A stretch of 64,000 nt of DNA from Poriferisodalis sp965226645. GTDB taxonomy: Bacteria > Actinomycetota > Acidimicrobiia > Acidimicrobiales > Poriferisodalaceae. The stretch is taken from contig CBDDDL010000002.1 in the NCBI GenBank assembly GCA_965226645.1, positions 558,001 through 622,000 on the forward strand, written 5' to 3'. The notes beneath the pieces were generated by a model. That model worked only from the letters and a program-made list of their open reading frames with translations. It did no database searches and was not told the origin of the DNA. This document shows, piece after piece, positions 42,374 through 51,662 of this stretch. The position numbers and the translations under genes were made by a program. Each line of letters begins with the position of its first letter. Position 1 is the stretch's first letter.

Positions 42374-43705
42374 ATGGGTCCCGACGCCGGGCCAGCAGAC
42401 GTGCGGTCCAGTGACGCGCCGTTACGCATTGCGCTGCTGACCTACCGCGGTCACCCATGGGTGGGCGGCCAGGGCGTCTACGTTCGTCACCTGGCTCGCG
42501 AGCTCTCGGCGCTCGGCCACAGCGTCGAAGTGTTCAGCGGGCCGCCCTACCCGCACCTCGACGCGGGCATCAAGCTGACCGAACTGCCCAGCTTGGACCT
42601 CTACCGCATGCCCGACCCGTTCCGGGTGCCCAAGCTGGCGGAGTTCCGTTCGCCCGTCGACGTGCTGGAGTACGCCATCACGTGCACAGCCTCGTTCGCC
42701 GAGCCGTTGACCTTCAGCCTGCGCGCTTTCAGGACCCTGCGCAGCCGGCTCGACGACTTCGACCTGGTACACGACAACCAGTGCCTGGGCTACGGCATCG
42801 ACTGGCTGCGACGGGCCGGCATGCCCACGCTCGGCACCATCCATCACCCGATCACCGTCGACCGGCGGCTCGAGATTGCTCATGCGCCGAACCGCGGCAA
42901 GCGGCTCGCGATGCGGCGCTTCTACGCCTTCACCCGGATGCAGAACCGGGTGGCCCGGCGCCTCGACCGCATCGTGACCGTGTCCACGAACAGCTTCGAC
43001 GACATCGTGACCGACCTGCACGTGGATCCCGCCCGCCTGAACATCGTCACCGTCGGCGTCGATCCCGACCAGTTCCGACCCCTGCGGGGCGTGACGCCTG
43101 TGCCGGGCAGGCTCATGACCACCGCCAGCGCAGACGTCGCCATGAAGGGCCTCGCCTACTTGCTCGAAGCACTGGCAAAGCTGCGCACCGAGAACCCCTC
43201 GCTGCACCTCGTGGTGATCGGGCGGCCGAAGGACGACTCGGCGGCGAGCCGGCTCATCGACGAACTCGATCTGGCCGGCAGCGTCGAGTTCGTGAGCGGC
43301 GTGCCCGACGAACGCATCGTGGAGCTCTACAGCGAAGCCGAGCTGGCTGTGGTGCCCTCGCTGTACGAGGGATTCTCGCTGCCCGCCATCGAAGCCATGT
43401 CGTGCGGCGTGCCGCTCGTCGCCACCACCGGCGGCGCTTTGCCCGAAGTCACCGGTGCCGACGGCGAGACGTGCCTGCAGGTGCCGCCCGGCGACTCGGA
43501 GGCCCTCGCAGCGCGCGTCGGCTGGGCGCTGTCACAGCCCGACCTGCGTGCAACCGTGGGAGCGGCTGGCCGGGCACGGGTGCGGGCCAACTACTCGTGG
43601 GCGGCGACGGCCCGCAAGACCGTCGAGCAATACCGGGCATTGCTGGCAGATGCCCCGGCCCGCAGGCCGCTCACGTCCCAGATCAAGGCCTTCGCTGGCC
43701 GCTGA
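42374..43705 (+). CDS. Glycosyltransferase family 4
   Basis: 443 residues from ATG 42374, with GGAGG six bases upstream. GT-B fold: N-terminal LLTYRGHPWVGGQGVYVRHLARELSALGHSVEVFSG, the hinge region GVDPDQFRP, a C-terminal nucleotide-sugar domain with VVIGRPKDDSAA, and the EX7E-type motif in VVPSLYEGFSLPAIEAMSCGVPLVATTGGALPEV. It transfers a sugar from a nucleotide donor; acceptor unknown. Its stop overlaps the following methyltransferase start by one base (TGATG). It is the first of three co-directional genes of one cluster. Confidence 0.93.
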   Translation: MGPDAGPADVRSSDAPLRIALLTYRGHPWVGGQGVYVRHLARELSALGHSVEVFSGPPYPHLDAGIKLTELPSLDLYRMPDPFRVPKLAEFRSPVDVLEYAITCTASFAEPLTFSLRAFRTLRSRLDDFDLVHDNQCLGYGIDWLRRAGMPTLGTIHHPITVDRRLEIAHAPNRGKRLAMRRFYAFTRMQNRVARRLDRIVTVSTNSFDDIVTDLHVDPARLNIVTVGVDPDQFRPLRGVTPVPGRLMTTASADVAMKGLAYLLEALAKLRTENPSLHLVVIGRPKDDSAASRLIDELDLAGSVEFVSGVPDERIVELYSEAELAVVPSLYEGFSLPAIEAMSCGVPLVATTGGALPEVTGADGETCLQVPPGDSEALAARVGWALSQPDLRATVGAAGRARVRANYSWAATARKTVEQYRALLADAPARRPLTSQIKAFAGR

Positions 43706-44541
43706 TGCTCACGGTCGACTACGAACGTCTCGGAGCCCAGCGTGGCGATCGGGTGCTAGATCTCGGCTGTGGCGCGGGCCGCCACGCCTTCGAGAGCGCG
43801 CGCCGTGGCTGCGTCACCGTCGCCTCGGATCGGGATCACGCCGAGTTGCGCACGGTGGCCGCAATGTTCGCGGCCATGGCACAAGAGGCCGGCACCGACG
43901 CGTCAAACGGCGACGGCGACAGTGCACACCAAGCCAGCGACCGCAGCAGCCCGGCGTCGACTCACGCGGTGCTGGCCGATGCGACAGCGCTGCCATATCC
44001 CAACGGCGCCTTCGACCGCATCATCGCCGCCGAAGTGCTCGAGCACATCGACGACGACGAAGCCGCCATCGCCGAGCTCGCCCGGGTACTGCGCCCCGGC
44101 GGGACCATCGCCGTTACCGTCCCCGCCAAAGCCGCGGAGCGTGTCTGTTGGGCCCTGAGCAGCGACTATCACGCGCCTGCGGTGCCGGGCGGCCATGTCC
44201 GTATCTACAGCTCCGACGAACTGCGGGCGAAACTGTCCGCCGCCGGGCTCTCGGTGAGCGACAGCCACGGCGCGCATGGCCTTCACACGCCGTACTGGTG
44301 GCTGCGCTGTGTGGTGGGTCCCCAAGACGACGACCACTGGCTGGTGACCGCATACCACCGGCTGCTCGTGTGGGACATCACCGAGGCGCCGAAGCTGACA
44401 CGCACACTCGACCGCTTCTTGAATCTGGTGCTGCCCAAGTCGCTGGTGCTGTACGCGTACAAGGCCCCGAAATTGCGTCGGCCAACCGCACCGCGGCTCG
44501 CAGCGTCGCCCGAACAACTGGAGGCGAGCCATGCGGGCTGA
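43705..44541 (+). CDS. Class I SAM-dependent methyltransferase
   Basis: 278 residues. SAM motif I is RVLDLGCGAGRHAFESA, motif II region VLADATALPYPNGAFDRIIAAEVLEHIDD, then ELARVLRPGGTIAVTVPA, the Methyltransf_11 layout. A ~25-residue Ser/Asp/Gly-rich insert sits at about residues 60-85. The C-terminal part has HVRIYSSDELRAKLSAAGL and HTPYWWLRCV. It is translationally coupled to the glycosyltransferase (TGATG) and overlaps the next gene by 11 bp, so the three proteins likely act in one pathway. Substrate unknown. Confidence 0.92.
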   Translation: MLTVDYERLGAQRGDRVLDLGCGAGRHAFESARRGCVTVASDRDHAELRTVAAMFAAMAQEAGTDASNGDGDSAHQASDRSSPASTHAVLADATALPYPNGAFDRIIAAEVLEHIDDDEAAIAELARVLRPGGTIAVTVPAKAAERVCWALSSDYHAPAVPGGHVRIYSSDELRAKLSAAGLSVSDSHGAHGLHTPYWWLRCVVGPQDDDHWLVTAYHRLLVWDITEAPKLTRTLDRFLNLVLPKSLVLYAYKAPKLRRPTAPRLAASPEQLEASHAG

Positions 44542-45676
44542 CCGCTCGTGGGCCACCACCTCGACGCAGCAGCGCTCGGTCGCCGAAGGTTCGCACCGAC
44601 GTCTGCCGACGACGTACGCGGGCAGCACCGGCGCGCAGCGTCTCACCGGCTCCCTGCTGACCGATGCCGAGACCTCCGCCACCGCCGACTTCATCGAGTC
44701 GTGCCAGACCGACGACGGCCTCATCGTGTGGTTCGAGGGCGGCCACGCCGATCCGTGGAATCACATCGAGTCAGCGATGGCGCTTGCGGCCGCCGGCCGG
44801 CACGCGACTGCCGAGGCGGCGTACGAGTGGCTCGCAGCGAACCAGCACGACGCCGGAAGCTGGCACAACTACTACACGGCCCACGGCGTCGAGGACCTGA
44901 AGGTGGACACCAACTGTTGCGCCTATGTCGCTGTGGGCGTGTGGCACCACTGGCTGTCCGTCGCCGATCTCGGCTTCGTCGAGGGCATGTGGCCGGTGGT
45001 CGAGCGCGCCCTCAACTTCGTCGTCAGCCTGCGCAAGCCCAGCGGTCACATCCCGTGGGCCGTCCACGCCGACGGCACGCCGTGGCCATATGCCCTGCTC
45101 ACGGGCTCGTCGTCAATTGTCCATTCGTTGCGGTGCGGCAGCGCGCTGGCGGCACTGCTCGGGCACCAGCGCCCCGAATGGGAGCGCACGGCGCAGCGCA
45201 TCTGCCGACTCATCCGTCACCGACCCGATTCATTCGAGCCGAAGGACCGGTGGGCGATGGATTGGTACTACCCGGTGCTCTGTGGCGCTTTGGAGGGTGC
45301 TCAAGCGCGGGCACACCTCGCTGCCGGTGCGCCGAAGTTCCTGCTGGGCGACAGCGGCGTGCGGTGCGTGGCCGATCAGCCGTGGGTGACCGCTGCGGAG
45401 ACGTGCGAGTGCGCGCTCGCCAACTTGCGAGCGGGGAACGAGACCGCCGCGCGCCGCCTGTTCGCCGCTACATCGGCGCTGCGGACGCAAGACGGCGCCT
45501 ACTACACCGGGTGGGTCGTGCCGCAGGCCGCGACCTTCCCGCACAACGAGACGTCCACGTACACCGCCGCGGCCGTGCTGCTCGCCGCCGATGCCATCGA
45601 GCGCCGGACCCCGGCCGCCGGCGCACTCGTGCGCACACCGTCCGCGCTGTGGGCAGCGGCCGCACCAAGTTCCTGA
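44531..45676 (+). CDS. Prenyltransferase/squalene-cyclase-fold protein
   Basis: 381 residues from ATG 44531, inside the end of the methyltransferase gene, with GAGGCGAG upstream. It has repeated helix-pair blocks of an (alpha/alpha)6 barrel: WNHIESAMALAAAGRH, AYEWLAANQHDAGSW, NFVVSLRKPSGHIPW, CECALANLRAGN. GGxW-like glycine/tryptophan turns recall prenyltransferase and terpene-cyclase repeats. No DxDD or clear DDxxD motif is seen, though VEDLKVDTN is acidic. It could act on a lipid, bind one, or be a sugar-active barrel. Third gene of the cluster. Confidence 0.8.
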   Translation: MRADRSWATTSTQQRSVAEGSHRRLPTTYAGSTGAQRLTGSLLTDAETSATADFIESCQTDDGLIVWFEGGHADPWNHIESAMALAAAGRHATAEAAYEWLAANQHDAGSWHNYYTAHGVEDLKVDTNCCAYVAVGVWHHWLSVADLGFVEGMWPVVERALNFVVSLRKPSGHIPWAVHADGTPWPYALLTGSSSIVHSLRCGSALAALLGHQRPEWERTAQRICRLIRHRPDSFEPKDRWAMDWYYPVLCGALEGAQARAHLAAGAPKFLLGDSGVRCVADQPWVTAAETCECALANLRAGNETAARRLFAATSALRTQDGAYYTGWVVPQAATFPHNETSTYTAAAVLLAADAIERRTPAAGALVRTPSALWAAAAPSS

Positions 45677-45755
45677 TCGCGCCCCGACGTCGGACTGCGA
45701 ACCGGGCGTCCGCCCCGCTGAGACGCCACCCGTGTCAAGCGCGAAGAACACGGCC

Positions 45756-46367
45756 TCAGGCGCGGCGAAGGACCCGCAGGCCGCAGTGCGCCGCGTGCTC
45801 AGTGAAGCCATCTTCGAGCGCGCGCAGCCAGATCTCATAGGGGGGCCGGCCCCCGTCGGCGGGGTCGGGGAAAACGTCGTGGATGGCGAGGAGGCCGCCG
45901 GGGGCAACCTTCGGGGACCACGCGTCGTAGTCGGCGTGCGCGACCTCGGTCCCGTGGCCGCCGTCGATGAACACCAGCGCGGCGTCACCCCAATACGAGG
46001 CGACGGTCACAGAGTCGCCCACGATGGCGACCACCGAGTCCTCCAGGCCCGCCGCCGCGAGCGTTTCGCGCAGTAACGGCAGCGAATCCATTCGGCCGGT
46101 TCGCTCGTCCACCAGTTCGGCATCGTGGTGCTCCCAGCCTGACTGCATCTCTTCGGAACCGCGATGGTGGTCGATGGTGAACAGCACGCCGCCCACCTCG
46201 GACGCAGCCGCACCGAGATACACCGCCGATTTGCCGCAGTACGAGCCGATCTCGACGAGCGGGCCGAATGCCGCTGCCTCGCACCCGGCGCGGTACAGCG
46301 CGAGACCTTCGTCATGAGGCATGAATCCCTTGACCCGCTGAGCCAGTGCAGCCAGTTCGGGCTTCAT
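45756..46367 (-). CDS. Class I SAM-dependent methyltransferase (Methyltransf_24-like)
   Basis: 203 residues from ATG 46367, which overlaps the GtrA stop by 4 bp (ATGA). SAM site: PLVEIGSYCGKSAVYLGAAA, then VLFTIDHHRGSEE, GDSVTVASYWGDAALVFIDGGHG with the acidic metal-type block, and KVAPGGLLAIHDVFPDP. This layout resembles CmcI/Methyltransf_24 O-methyltransferases. It faces the plus-strand cluster tail to tail across 79 bp (45677-45755), and with GtrA on the same transcript it probably belongs to the same pathway. The ORF extension to 46547 lies antisense-free but inside gtrA. Confidence 0.88.
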   Translation of the reverse strand: MKPELAALAQRVKGFMPHDEGLALYRAGCEAAAFGPLVEIGSYCGKSAVYLGAAASEVGGVLFTIDHHRGSEEMQSGWEHHDAELVDERTGRMDSLPLLRETLAAAGLEDSVVAIVGDSVTVASYWGDAALVFIDGGHGTEVAHADYDAWSPKVAPGGLLAIHDVFPDPADGGRPPYEIWLRALEDGFTEHAAHCGLRVLRRA

Positions 46368-46789
46368 GACGCGGTCTCGCTCTCGCGAGCGAACAGCACC
46401 CGATCGAGCAGCAGGAATTTTCCGATCCACAATGCCCCGAAGCCGACCAGATTGGCAGCCATCACCGCGGCAGGAGCGTCCCAGGCACGGTCGGCGAATG
46501 CGACGAGCACCGATGAAACCGCCAGACCCGCGAGGCTGTAGGCCCAAAAGGGCACGATCTCACGGGATACCGAGTGGCGGTCGGCTCGCCTCCACACCCA
46601 GCGGCGATTGGCGAGGTACGCAGGCAGTGCCGCCACGCAGACCGCCACGACGTTGGCAACCACGCCCGGCCAGCCCAGCACGCTGTACGCGACAAAGAGC
46701 GTGCCTTGGGTGATGACGACGGTGCCCAAAGACACAGCACCGAAGCCCGCCAGCCGCGTCCCGAACGCCGTGCGTAGCGGCTGTTTCAA
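46364..46789 (-). CDS. GtrA-like flippase family membrane protein
   Basis: 141 residues from TTG 46789, with four transmembrane helices. Conserved GtrA blocks: FGAVSLGTVVITQGTLFVAYSVLGWPGVVAN, then LPAYLANRRWVWRRAD, where the NRRWVW motif is the family hallmark, and NLVGFGALWIGKFLLLDRVLF. GtrA proteins help move polyprenyl-linked sugars across the membrane or act with glycosyltransferases. The start is 6 bp after the DoxX gene stop and it overlaps the methyltransferase downstream, suggesting one operon. Confidence 0.92.
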   Translation of the reverse strand: MKQPLRTAFGTRLAGFGAVSLGTVVITQGTLFVAYSVLGWPGVVANVVAVCVAALPAYLANRRWVWRRADRHSVSREIVPFWAYSLAGLAVSSVLVAFADRAWDAPAAVMAANLVGFGALWIGKFLLLDRVLFARESETAS

Positions 46790-46795
46790 GCTGCG

Positions 46796-47302
46796 TCAAC
46801 CAGGATCAGCCGGCGCATTGGGCCGGTAGAAGGCAGCCAGCAGGAGCAGCGTCGAGACCACACCGCCGGCGACGGCCACGACAAACCACACCGGACCGCT
46901 CCAGTCGATGCCGATGGCGTTGTCGAGGGACCACTCACCGGGACCTGTCGCAGCGACAGCTGCTGCGGCGACGGCCAGCACGAACACGTACTCCCAGCCC
47001 TCGCGGATGATGAAGAAGCCGTTCGTGCGATGGCCGACCCACCCGGCGGTCGTCATCACCCCGATGAACGCCATCGCACTGAGCGGTGTCAGCAGACCAA
47101 GCGCCAACCCGAAGCCGGCGCCGATCTCGGTCAGCGCGGCCAAGTAGGCGTGGAATTTCCCCGGTCGCAGTCCCTCGGATTCGAACCATCGGCCGACGCC
47201 TGCGATGCCTCCGCGGAACTTGGCAATGCCGTGCAGGGCGAGCACCACGCCGACGGTGACTCGCAGCACCAGCAATCCCAAATTGATGCTGTCAGGATCC
47301 AC
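46796..47302 (-). CDS. DoxX family membrane protein
   Basis: 168 residues from GTG 47302 with AGGAG upstream. Four hydrophobic helices: LGLLVLRVTVGVVLALHGIAKF with the family start pattern, AALTEIGAGFGLALGLLTPLSAMAFIGVM, a helix near VFVLAVAAAAVAA, and the C-terminal VVAVAGGVVSTLLLLAAFY. DoxX members associate with quinone or thiol redox chemistry; specific role unknown. First gene of the minus-strand set that includes GtrA and the methyltransferase. Confidence 0.88.
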   Translation of the reverse strand: MDPDSINLGLLVLRVTVGVVLALHGIAKFRGGIAGVGRWFESEGLRPGKFHAYLAALTEIGAGFGLALGLLTPLSAMAFIGVMTTAGWVGHRTNGFFIIREGWEYVFVLAVAAAAVAATGPGEWSLDNAIGIDWSGPVWFVVAVAGGVVSTLLLLAAFYRPNAPADPG

Positions 47303-47353
47303 GGCGACATCTCCTGCGGAGTGGGGTTCGTACGCCGCGCCACAGTAGTGAAC

Positions 47354-47863
47354 TCACCGTCCAGGGTCGCTTCCGAGATCCAGGCGGTAGACGTTCGTTG
47401 CGCGTCGTTCGAAACCCAGCCGGGCGTAGAGGCGATTGGCCGCCTCACGGTCTGGGCGCGACGTCAAGTCGACCGTGCGCGCGCCGGCGTCGCGGGCGAT
47501 CTCGATGGCGCGCAGGTTCAGCGCTGCGCCGACGCCCCGCCCCCGGGCGGTGGCATCCACCACAACGTCCTCGATCCAGGCTCGCAGGCCGCTCGGCAGC
47601 GGGAACAGCACCAGCACCATGGCACCGATGATTTCGCCGCCCGGCGCGCCCTCGCGGGCCACCAGCACGGTGTTGGCTTCGTGGGCGACGATGCTCCCCA
47701 GCGCCTCGGCGTCTGGTGGCGGCGACGAGCGCGAGAGCTGGGGGTGCAGGCGCGCGTACGCCGCGACCAATTCGTCGTCGACACGCTCGCAGACCTCGAT
47801 AGCGAAACCGTCGGAGACGGCGGAGCCAGCGGGGCCGTTGCTGCGGTCAGTCACTGCGCGCAT
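47354..47863 (-). CDS. GNAT family N-acetyltransferase
   Basis: 169 residues from ATG 47863 (MRAVTDRSNG). The acetyl-CoA site reads IEDVVVDATARGRGVGAALNLRAIEIARDAGARTVDL (motif A, with the R-G-R-G-V-G turn), and motif B is ANRLYARLGFERRATNVYRL. Substrate unknown. It is divergent from the PAC2 gene 76 bp away. Confidence 0.9.
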   Translation of the reverse strand: MRAVTDRSNGPAGSAVSDGFAIEVCERVDDELVAAYARLHPQLSRSSPPPDAEALGSIVAHEANTVLVAREGAPGGEIIGAMVLVLFPLPSGLRAWIEDVVVDATARGRGVGAALNLRAIEIARDAGARTVDLTSRPDREAANRLYARLGFERRATNVYRLDLGSDPGR

Positions 47864-47939
47864 CGTACGCACGGGCCCGCGGCACAGCACTGCGGTGGTC
47901 AAGAGGCCGCGCGGCAAGGGCGCGGGTAGCCTCGCCGCC

Positions 47940-48800
47940 GTGGGTCATCTTGACTGGCTGGAGCGACCTGAACTCTCCGACGCCGTGCTGATCGCGGCCT
48001 TCTCGGGCTGGAACGACGCCGGCGATGCTGCTACCGAATCGGCGAAGTTCTTGCGACGCCGCTTCCGCAGCCATCCAGTGGCACAGGTCGACCCTGAGCT
48101 CTTCTACGACTTTGCCTCGGTAAGGCCCAGCGTGCGCCTCACCGACGGCGAGCGACACATCGACTGGCCCAGGCCCGAAGTGCGAGTCGGCGAACTCGAC
48201 GACGGCCGTCCGCTGGTCACGATGCTGGGGGTCGAACCCAGGCTCCGCTGGCGCACGTTCAGCGATGTCGTCGTCGAGACCGCACAGACGCTGGGCGTGT
48301 CAACGGTCGTGACATTGGGCGCGCTGCTCACCGACACGCATCACAATGCCCCGGTCAATGTCGTGGGCGCATCCAATAACGCCGCCCTGAATCTGACGAT
48401 GGGTCTGCGACAGTCCACCTACGAGGGCCCGACGGGCATCATCGGCGTGCTCAACGACGCGTGCCACCGGGCCGGGTTCTCCAGCGTGTCCTTCTGGGCA
48501 ACCGTGCCGACGTACGTCCACAACTATCCCTCTCCCAAGGCGGCACTCGCCTTGGCCGAGCGGGTGGCGCAGTTCTTGGGCATCACCCTCGGCGACTCCG
48601 AATTGCACAGCGCCGCAGCCAACTACGGCCGCCAGATCGACGAACTGGTCGCAGGCGACAACACGCTGGCCCAGTACGCGCAACAGATCCTCGAAGAGTC
48701 CGCCGCCGAAGCCGTCGAAGACTTCAGCGAAATGGTCGACAACCCCGACGCCCTCATGAGCGAGCTGGAGCAGTTCTTGCGCCAGCAAGAACCAGAGTGA
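47940..48800 (+). CDS. PAC2 family protein (proteasome-assembly-chaperone-like)
   Basis: 286 residues from GTG 47940. It starts VGHLDWLERPELSDAVLIAAFSGWNDAGDAATESAKFL, the PAC2 N-terminal block, with HIDWPRPEVRVGELDDGRPLVTMLGVEPRLRW next and a central VVTLGALLTDTHH. The C-terminal helical part is acidic. Actinobacterial members are widespread and carboligase or chaperone-like roles have been proposed without firm proof. The 3' end is duplicated (48777-48828). Convergent with glnD. Confidence 0.88.
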   Translation: MGHLDWLERPELSDAVLIAAFSGWNDAGDAATESAKFLRRRFRSHPVAQVDPELFYDFASVRPSVRLTDGERHIDWPRPEVRVGELDDGRPLVTMLGVEPRLRWRTFSDVVVETAQTLGVSTVVTLGALLTDTHHNAPVNVVGASNNAALNLTMGLRQSTYEGPTGIIGVLNDACHRAGFSSVSFWATVPTYVHNYPSPKAALALAERVAQFLGITLGDSELHSAAANYGRQIDELVAGDNTLAQYAQQILEESAAEAVEDFSEMVDNPDALMSELEQFLRQQEPE

Positions 48801-48828
48801 CAGTTTGCGCCAGCAAGAACCAGAGTGA
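48777..48828. repeat. Tandem duplicate of the PAC2 gene 3' end
   Basis: TTGCGCCAGCAAGAACCAGA plus GTGA at 48777-48800, the last eight codons of the gene with stop, recurs at 48805-48828, a 28-bp period. The second copy is noncoding and ends 18 bp before the glnD stop. Confidence 0.92.
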
Positions 48829-48846
48829 GCCTGTCGTCTCAATGGT

Positions 48847-51147
48847 TCAGACCAGGACGTGGCGCAGGGCCAGCTCCACCTCTCGCTGGTGTGCGGGGTC
48901 GATGATCGGCCCGTCGGGACCGACGACGTAGAAGGAGTCGACCACTTCGTTCGCGAGCGTCTGGATCTTCGCGGACCGGATGTCAAGACCCATTTCGGCC
49001 AGCACGCGAGTCACCTTGTAAAGCACGCCGATGTGGTCCTCGGTGCGTACCTCCACAATCGTCGCGCTCGTGGCCGACTCGGCGTCGAATGTGATCTTGG
49101 TGGCAGCGCGAGTAGCTGACAGCGCTCGGCGACGCCGATACACGCGGGCTCGCTCGGCGATGCGCGCTTCGAGTGCGAGGTGGCCCCGCAGCGAACGGCG
49201 CACGTCGTAGATCACACGGTCCCAGTCGACAGGGGCGTCAGGCGGCACGATCCAGAAGCTCGACACCGCCATGCCCGCAGGACTGGAATACGCATCAGCC
49301 TGGAGAACGTCAAGGCCACGCAACGCCAGCACGCCTGCAGCTCTGCTGAACAGGCCACGCTCGTCGGGCGCTACGACGGTGAGCATGTTGCCGTCGACGC
49401 GTAGCGCAGTCTCTCCCGCAGCCATCAGCTCGACGACCTCGTCGGTGAGCAGGCGCCGGTGGCGGGTGGGCGCCGGGTCGGATCCGCTGAGGTGCTCCGC
49501 TGTCATCTCCACGAGCGAGGAGACGAGGCTTGCCGTCCAGTCTCCCCAGGCCATCGGGCCAGTGGCAGTGCAGTCGGCCTCGGTCATCACCGCCAGGAGT
49601 TCCAGGAATTCCTCGGTCCCCGTTGCGCGGGCCACAGTCGTGACGGTCAGCGGATCTCCCAGATCGCGACGCGTCGCGACGTCGGTGAGCAGCAGATGGT
49701 GCTGCACGAGACGCACCAGCGTGTCGGCATCGGCGGCGTTCCAACCGCACCGGCGGGCGATCGGACCGGCCAGGCGCATGCCCGCTTGGGTGTGGTCGCC
49801 GGGGTAGCCCTTGCCGATGTCGTGAAGCAGCGCTCCCATGAGCAGCAGATCCGGGCGGGACACGCGGTGGGTGAACCGTGCCGCTTCGGCGACGGCTTCG
49901 AGCAGATGCCGATCGACGGTGAAACGGTGATAGCGCGAGCGCTGGGGGCGATTTCGATTCGGCGCCCATTCGGGCAGCAGGCGCGTCCAGACATCGAAGA
50001 AATCCAGCGACTCGATGACGCCGATTGCTCGACGGCCGTAGCTGAGCAGCTCGATGAACAGATCGCGTGCTCCATGTGGCCACGGCTCGGGGAAGGTCGG
50101 CTGCCGCTCGGCGAGCTTCGCCAGGCTGGCGCGGCTGAGCGGGATCGAGTTGCGGGCCGACTGCACCGCAGCGTGCAGCACCAGCAGGACATCCGTTGCG
50201 GGGTCCCCGTCGATCACCAGCTCGCCGTCATCGGCGGACAGCCCGGCGATGCCGACTTCGATGTCGGGTTGCGGCGGCTCGACGGAAGAGGCCGCAGCAA
50301 GCCGAACAGCCCGAGACCACAGTTGGTCCGACAAGAACGCGACGACGCGGCCAGCACGGGCGATATCGGCCATGAACGCGTCTGCGTCGGCACTGCCGTA
50401 TCGCTCCGCTACCGCGTCCTGGTCGTCCGCGGAGAGGACATCGCTGCGCAGACCGGTGGTGCGATGCAGCTCGACCCGAGCGCGCAGCAAAGTCTGGTAG
50501 GCCTCTGCTAGCCGTTCCTGGTCGGCGGGGAGCAGCTCGACACCCGCTGACGACGCCCAGCCGATTGCGTGGACATCTCGCACACCGCCACGGCCGGTCT
50601 TGAGATCCGGCTCGAGCAGGAACGCAACCTCGCCGCCGAGGTGGTGCCTGCGGCTGACCGCACGCTCTAGCTGGTCAAGCCGCTGCGCTGCATTGATCTG
50701 CCAGTCATCGCGCACACCAGCCAGCAGTCGCTCGGTCAGCCCAGCGTCGCCGGCAAGATGACGAGCGCTGGACAGCGCCGTGGCTGTGTCGATGTCGGAG
50801 GCTGCGAGCTCCAGCGCTTGTTCCACTGACCGCACGGCGTGGCCGAGCTTGAGCTTCTCGTCCCAGATCGGATACCACAGACGGTCCGCCAGATCGCCGG
50901 TGTCGACCTCATCATGCAGCAAGAGCAGGTCGATGTCGCTGCCGGGACACAGCTCGCTGCGCCCATACCCGCCGACCGCGACCAGTGCCACGCCTTCGAT
51001 GTCGGAACGTCCGGACGCCTTCACCTCGGAGGTGAATCGCTCGATGAGCCACTCGTCGGTGAGATCCGAAAGCGCCGCGGGCAGATCGACGGCGTCGATG
51101 TCGGTACGGGCAAGCAACGCGGTGCGGCGGCCGCCGAACGCGCTCAT
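48847..51147 (-). CDS. glnD: Bifunctional PII uridylyltransferase/uridylyl-removing enzyme
   Basis: 766 residues from ATG 51147. Nucleotidyltransferase domain GGYGRSELCPGSDIDLLLL at 59-77 with the metal DxD, then the GlnD mark EPDLKTGRGGVRD (179-191), an HD hydrolase motif LLHDIGKGYPGDHT (H442/D443), and two C-terminal ACT domains (MLTVVAPDERGLFSRAAGVL; IVEVRTEDHIGVLYKVTRVLAEMGLDI). It modifies PII proteins by UMP or AMP in response to glutamine, controlling nitrogen assimilation. No glnB or amtB lies beside it. The ATG overlaps the preceding gene's stop by 4 bp. Confidence 0.95.
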   Translation of the reverse strand: MSAFGGRRTALLARTDIDAVDLPAALSDLTDEWLIERFTSEVKASGRSDIEGVALVAVGGYGRSELCPGSDIDLLLLHDEVDTGDLADRLWYPIWDEKLKLGHAVRSVEQALELAASDIDTATALSSARHLAGDAGLTERLLAGVRDDWQINAAQRLDQLERAVSRRHHLGGEVAFLLEPDLKTGRGGVRDVHAIGWASSAGVELLPADQERLAEAYQTLLRARVELHRTTGLRSDVLSADDQDAVAERYGSADADAFMADIARAGRVVAFLSDQLWSRAVRLAAASSVEPPQPDIEVGIAGLSADDGELVIDGDPATDVLLVLHAAVQSARNSIPLSRASLAKLAERQPTFPEPWPHGARDLFIELLSYGRRAIGVIESLDFFDVWTRLLPEWAPNRNRPQRSRYHRFTVDRHLLEAVAEAARFTHRVSRPDLLLMGALLHDIGKGYPGDHTQAGMRLAGPIARRCGWNAADADTLVRLVQHHLLLTDVATRRDLGDPLTVTTVARATGTEEFLELLAVMTEADCTATGPMAWGDWTASLVSSLVEMTAEHLSGSDPAPTRHRRLLTDEVVELMAAGETALRVDGNMLTVVAPDERGLFSRAAGVLALRGLDVLQADAYSSPAGMAVSSFWIVPPDAPVDWDRVIYDVRRSLRGHLALEARIAERARVYRRRRALSATRAATKITFDAESATSATIVEVRTEDHIGVLYKVTRVLAEMGLDIRSAKIQTLANEVVDSFYVVGPDGPIIDPAHQREVELALRHVLV

Positions 51148-51662
51148 CGCTGGCCCTCTGCTCGCCGGCGCTGCAGCACCTCGAACGCCTTCGCCGCACC
51201 CCATGCGATGCCAGCAGGTCCCAGCGCGGGATCGATGTCCGCGAACGCCGCCGGCGTCAGGCCGTAGGGATCGTCAGGAAAGCGGGATGCCTCGAAATCG
51301 TCGCGGCGGGGAGTGGGGACGCCGCCGGCTCGAAGCACTTCGGTAGGAAATCGGACGGCGTCACGCAGGATGCTGAGCGGCGTGGAGTGCTGCGCATCGA
51401 CATCGGTGAACAGCATCTCGCGCAATGCGGGACCGGTCTCGGCCGCGCATCGTGAGCCCGCCGCGCGCGCGGGCGCGCGCAGGCCGGTTGCGACAGCGGG
51501 GCCATGCGGCTCGCTCACCTCAGCCACGCAGCGTTCGACCCACGCGGGAAGTGCTGCAATCGCAAGATTGGCGAGATCGGTTGCTGCCTCACGCAGCGAC
51601 GCAGGCACACGAGCCGGCGTGGTCGCAGCCGACGGGTCGGTGCCGAGACCCGCGGCACTCAT
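51144..51662 (-). CDS. Conserved-looking hypothetical protein between larE and glnD
   Basis: 172 residues. I do not recognise the family. The N-terminal third is Ala-rich and helical (LREAATDLANLAIAALPAWVERCVAE); the C-terminal part, VPTPRRDDFEASRFPDDPYGLTPAAFADI, is polar with an ordered end helix (GIAWGAAKAFEVLQRRRAE). ATGA overlaps on both sides (larE 51659-51662, glnD 51144-51147) make a tightly coupled three-gene unit. No membrane segment or signal peptide. Confidence 0.75.
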   Translation of the reverse strand: MSAAGLGTDPSAATTPARVPASLREAATDLANLAIAALPAWVERCVAEVSEPHGPAVATGLRAPARAAGSRCAAETGPALREMLFTDVDAQHSTPLSILRDAVRFPTEVLRAGGVPTPRRDDFEASRFPDDPYGLTPAAFADIDPALGPAGIAWGAAKAFEVLQRRRAEGQR

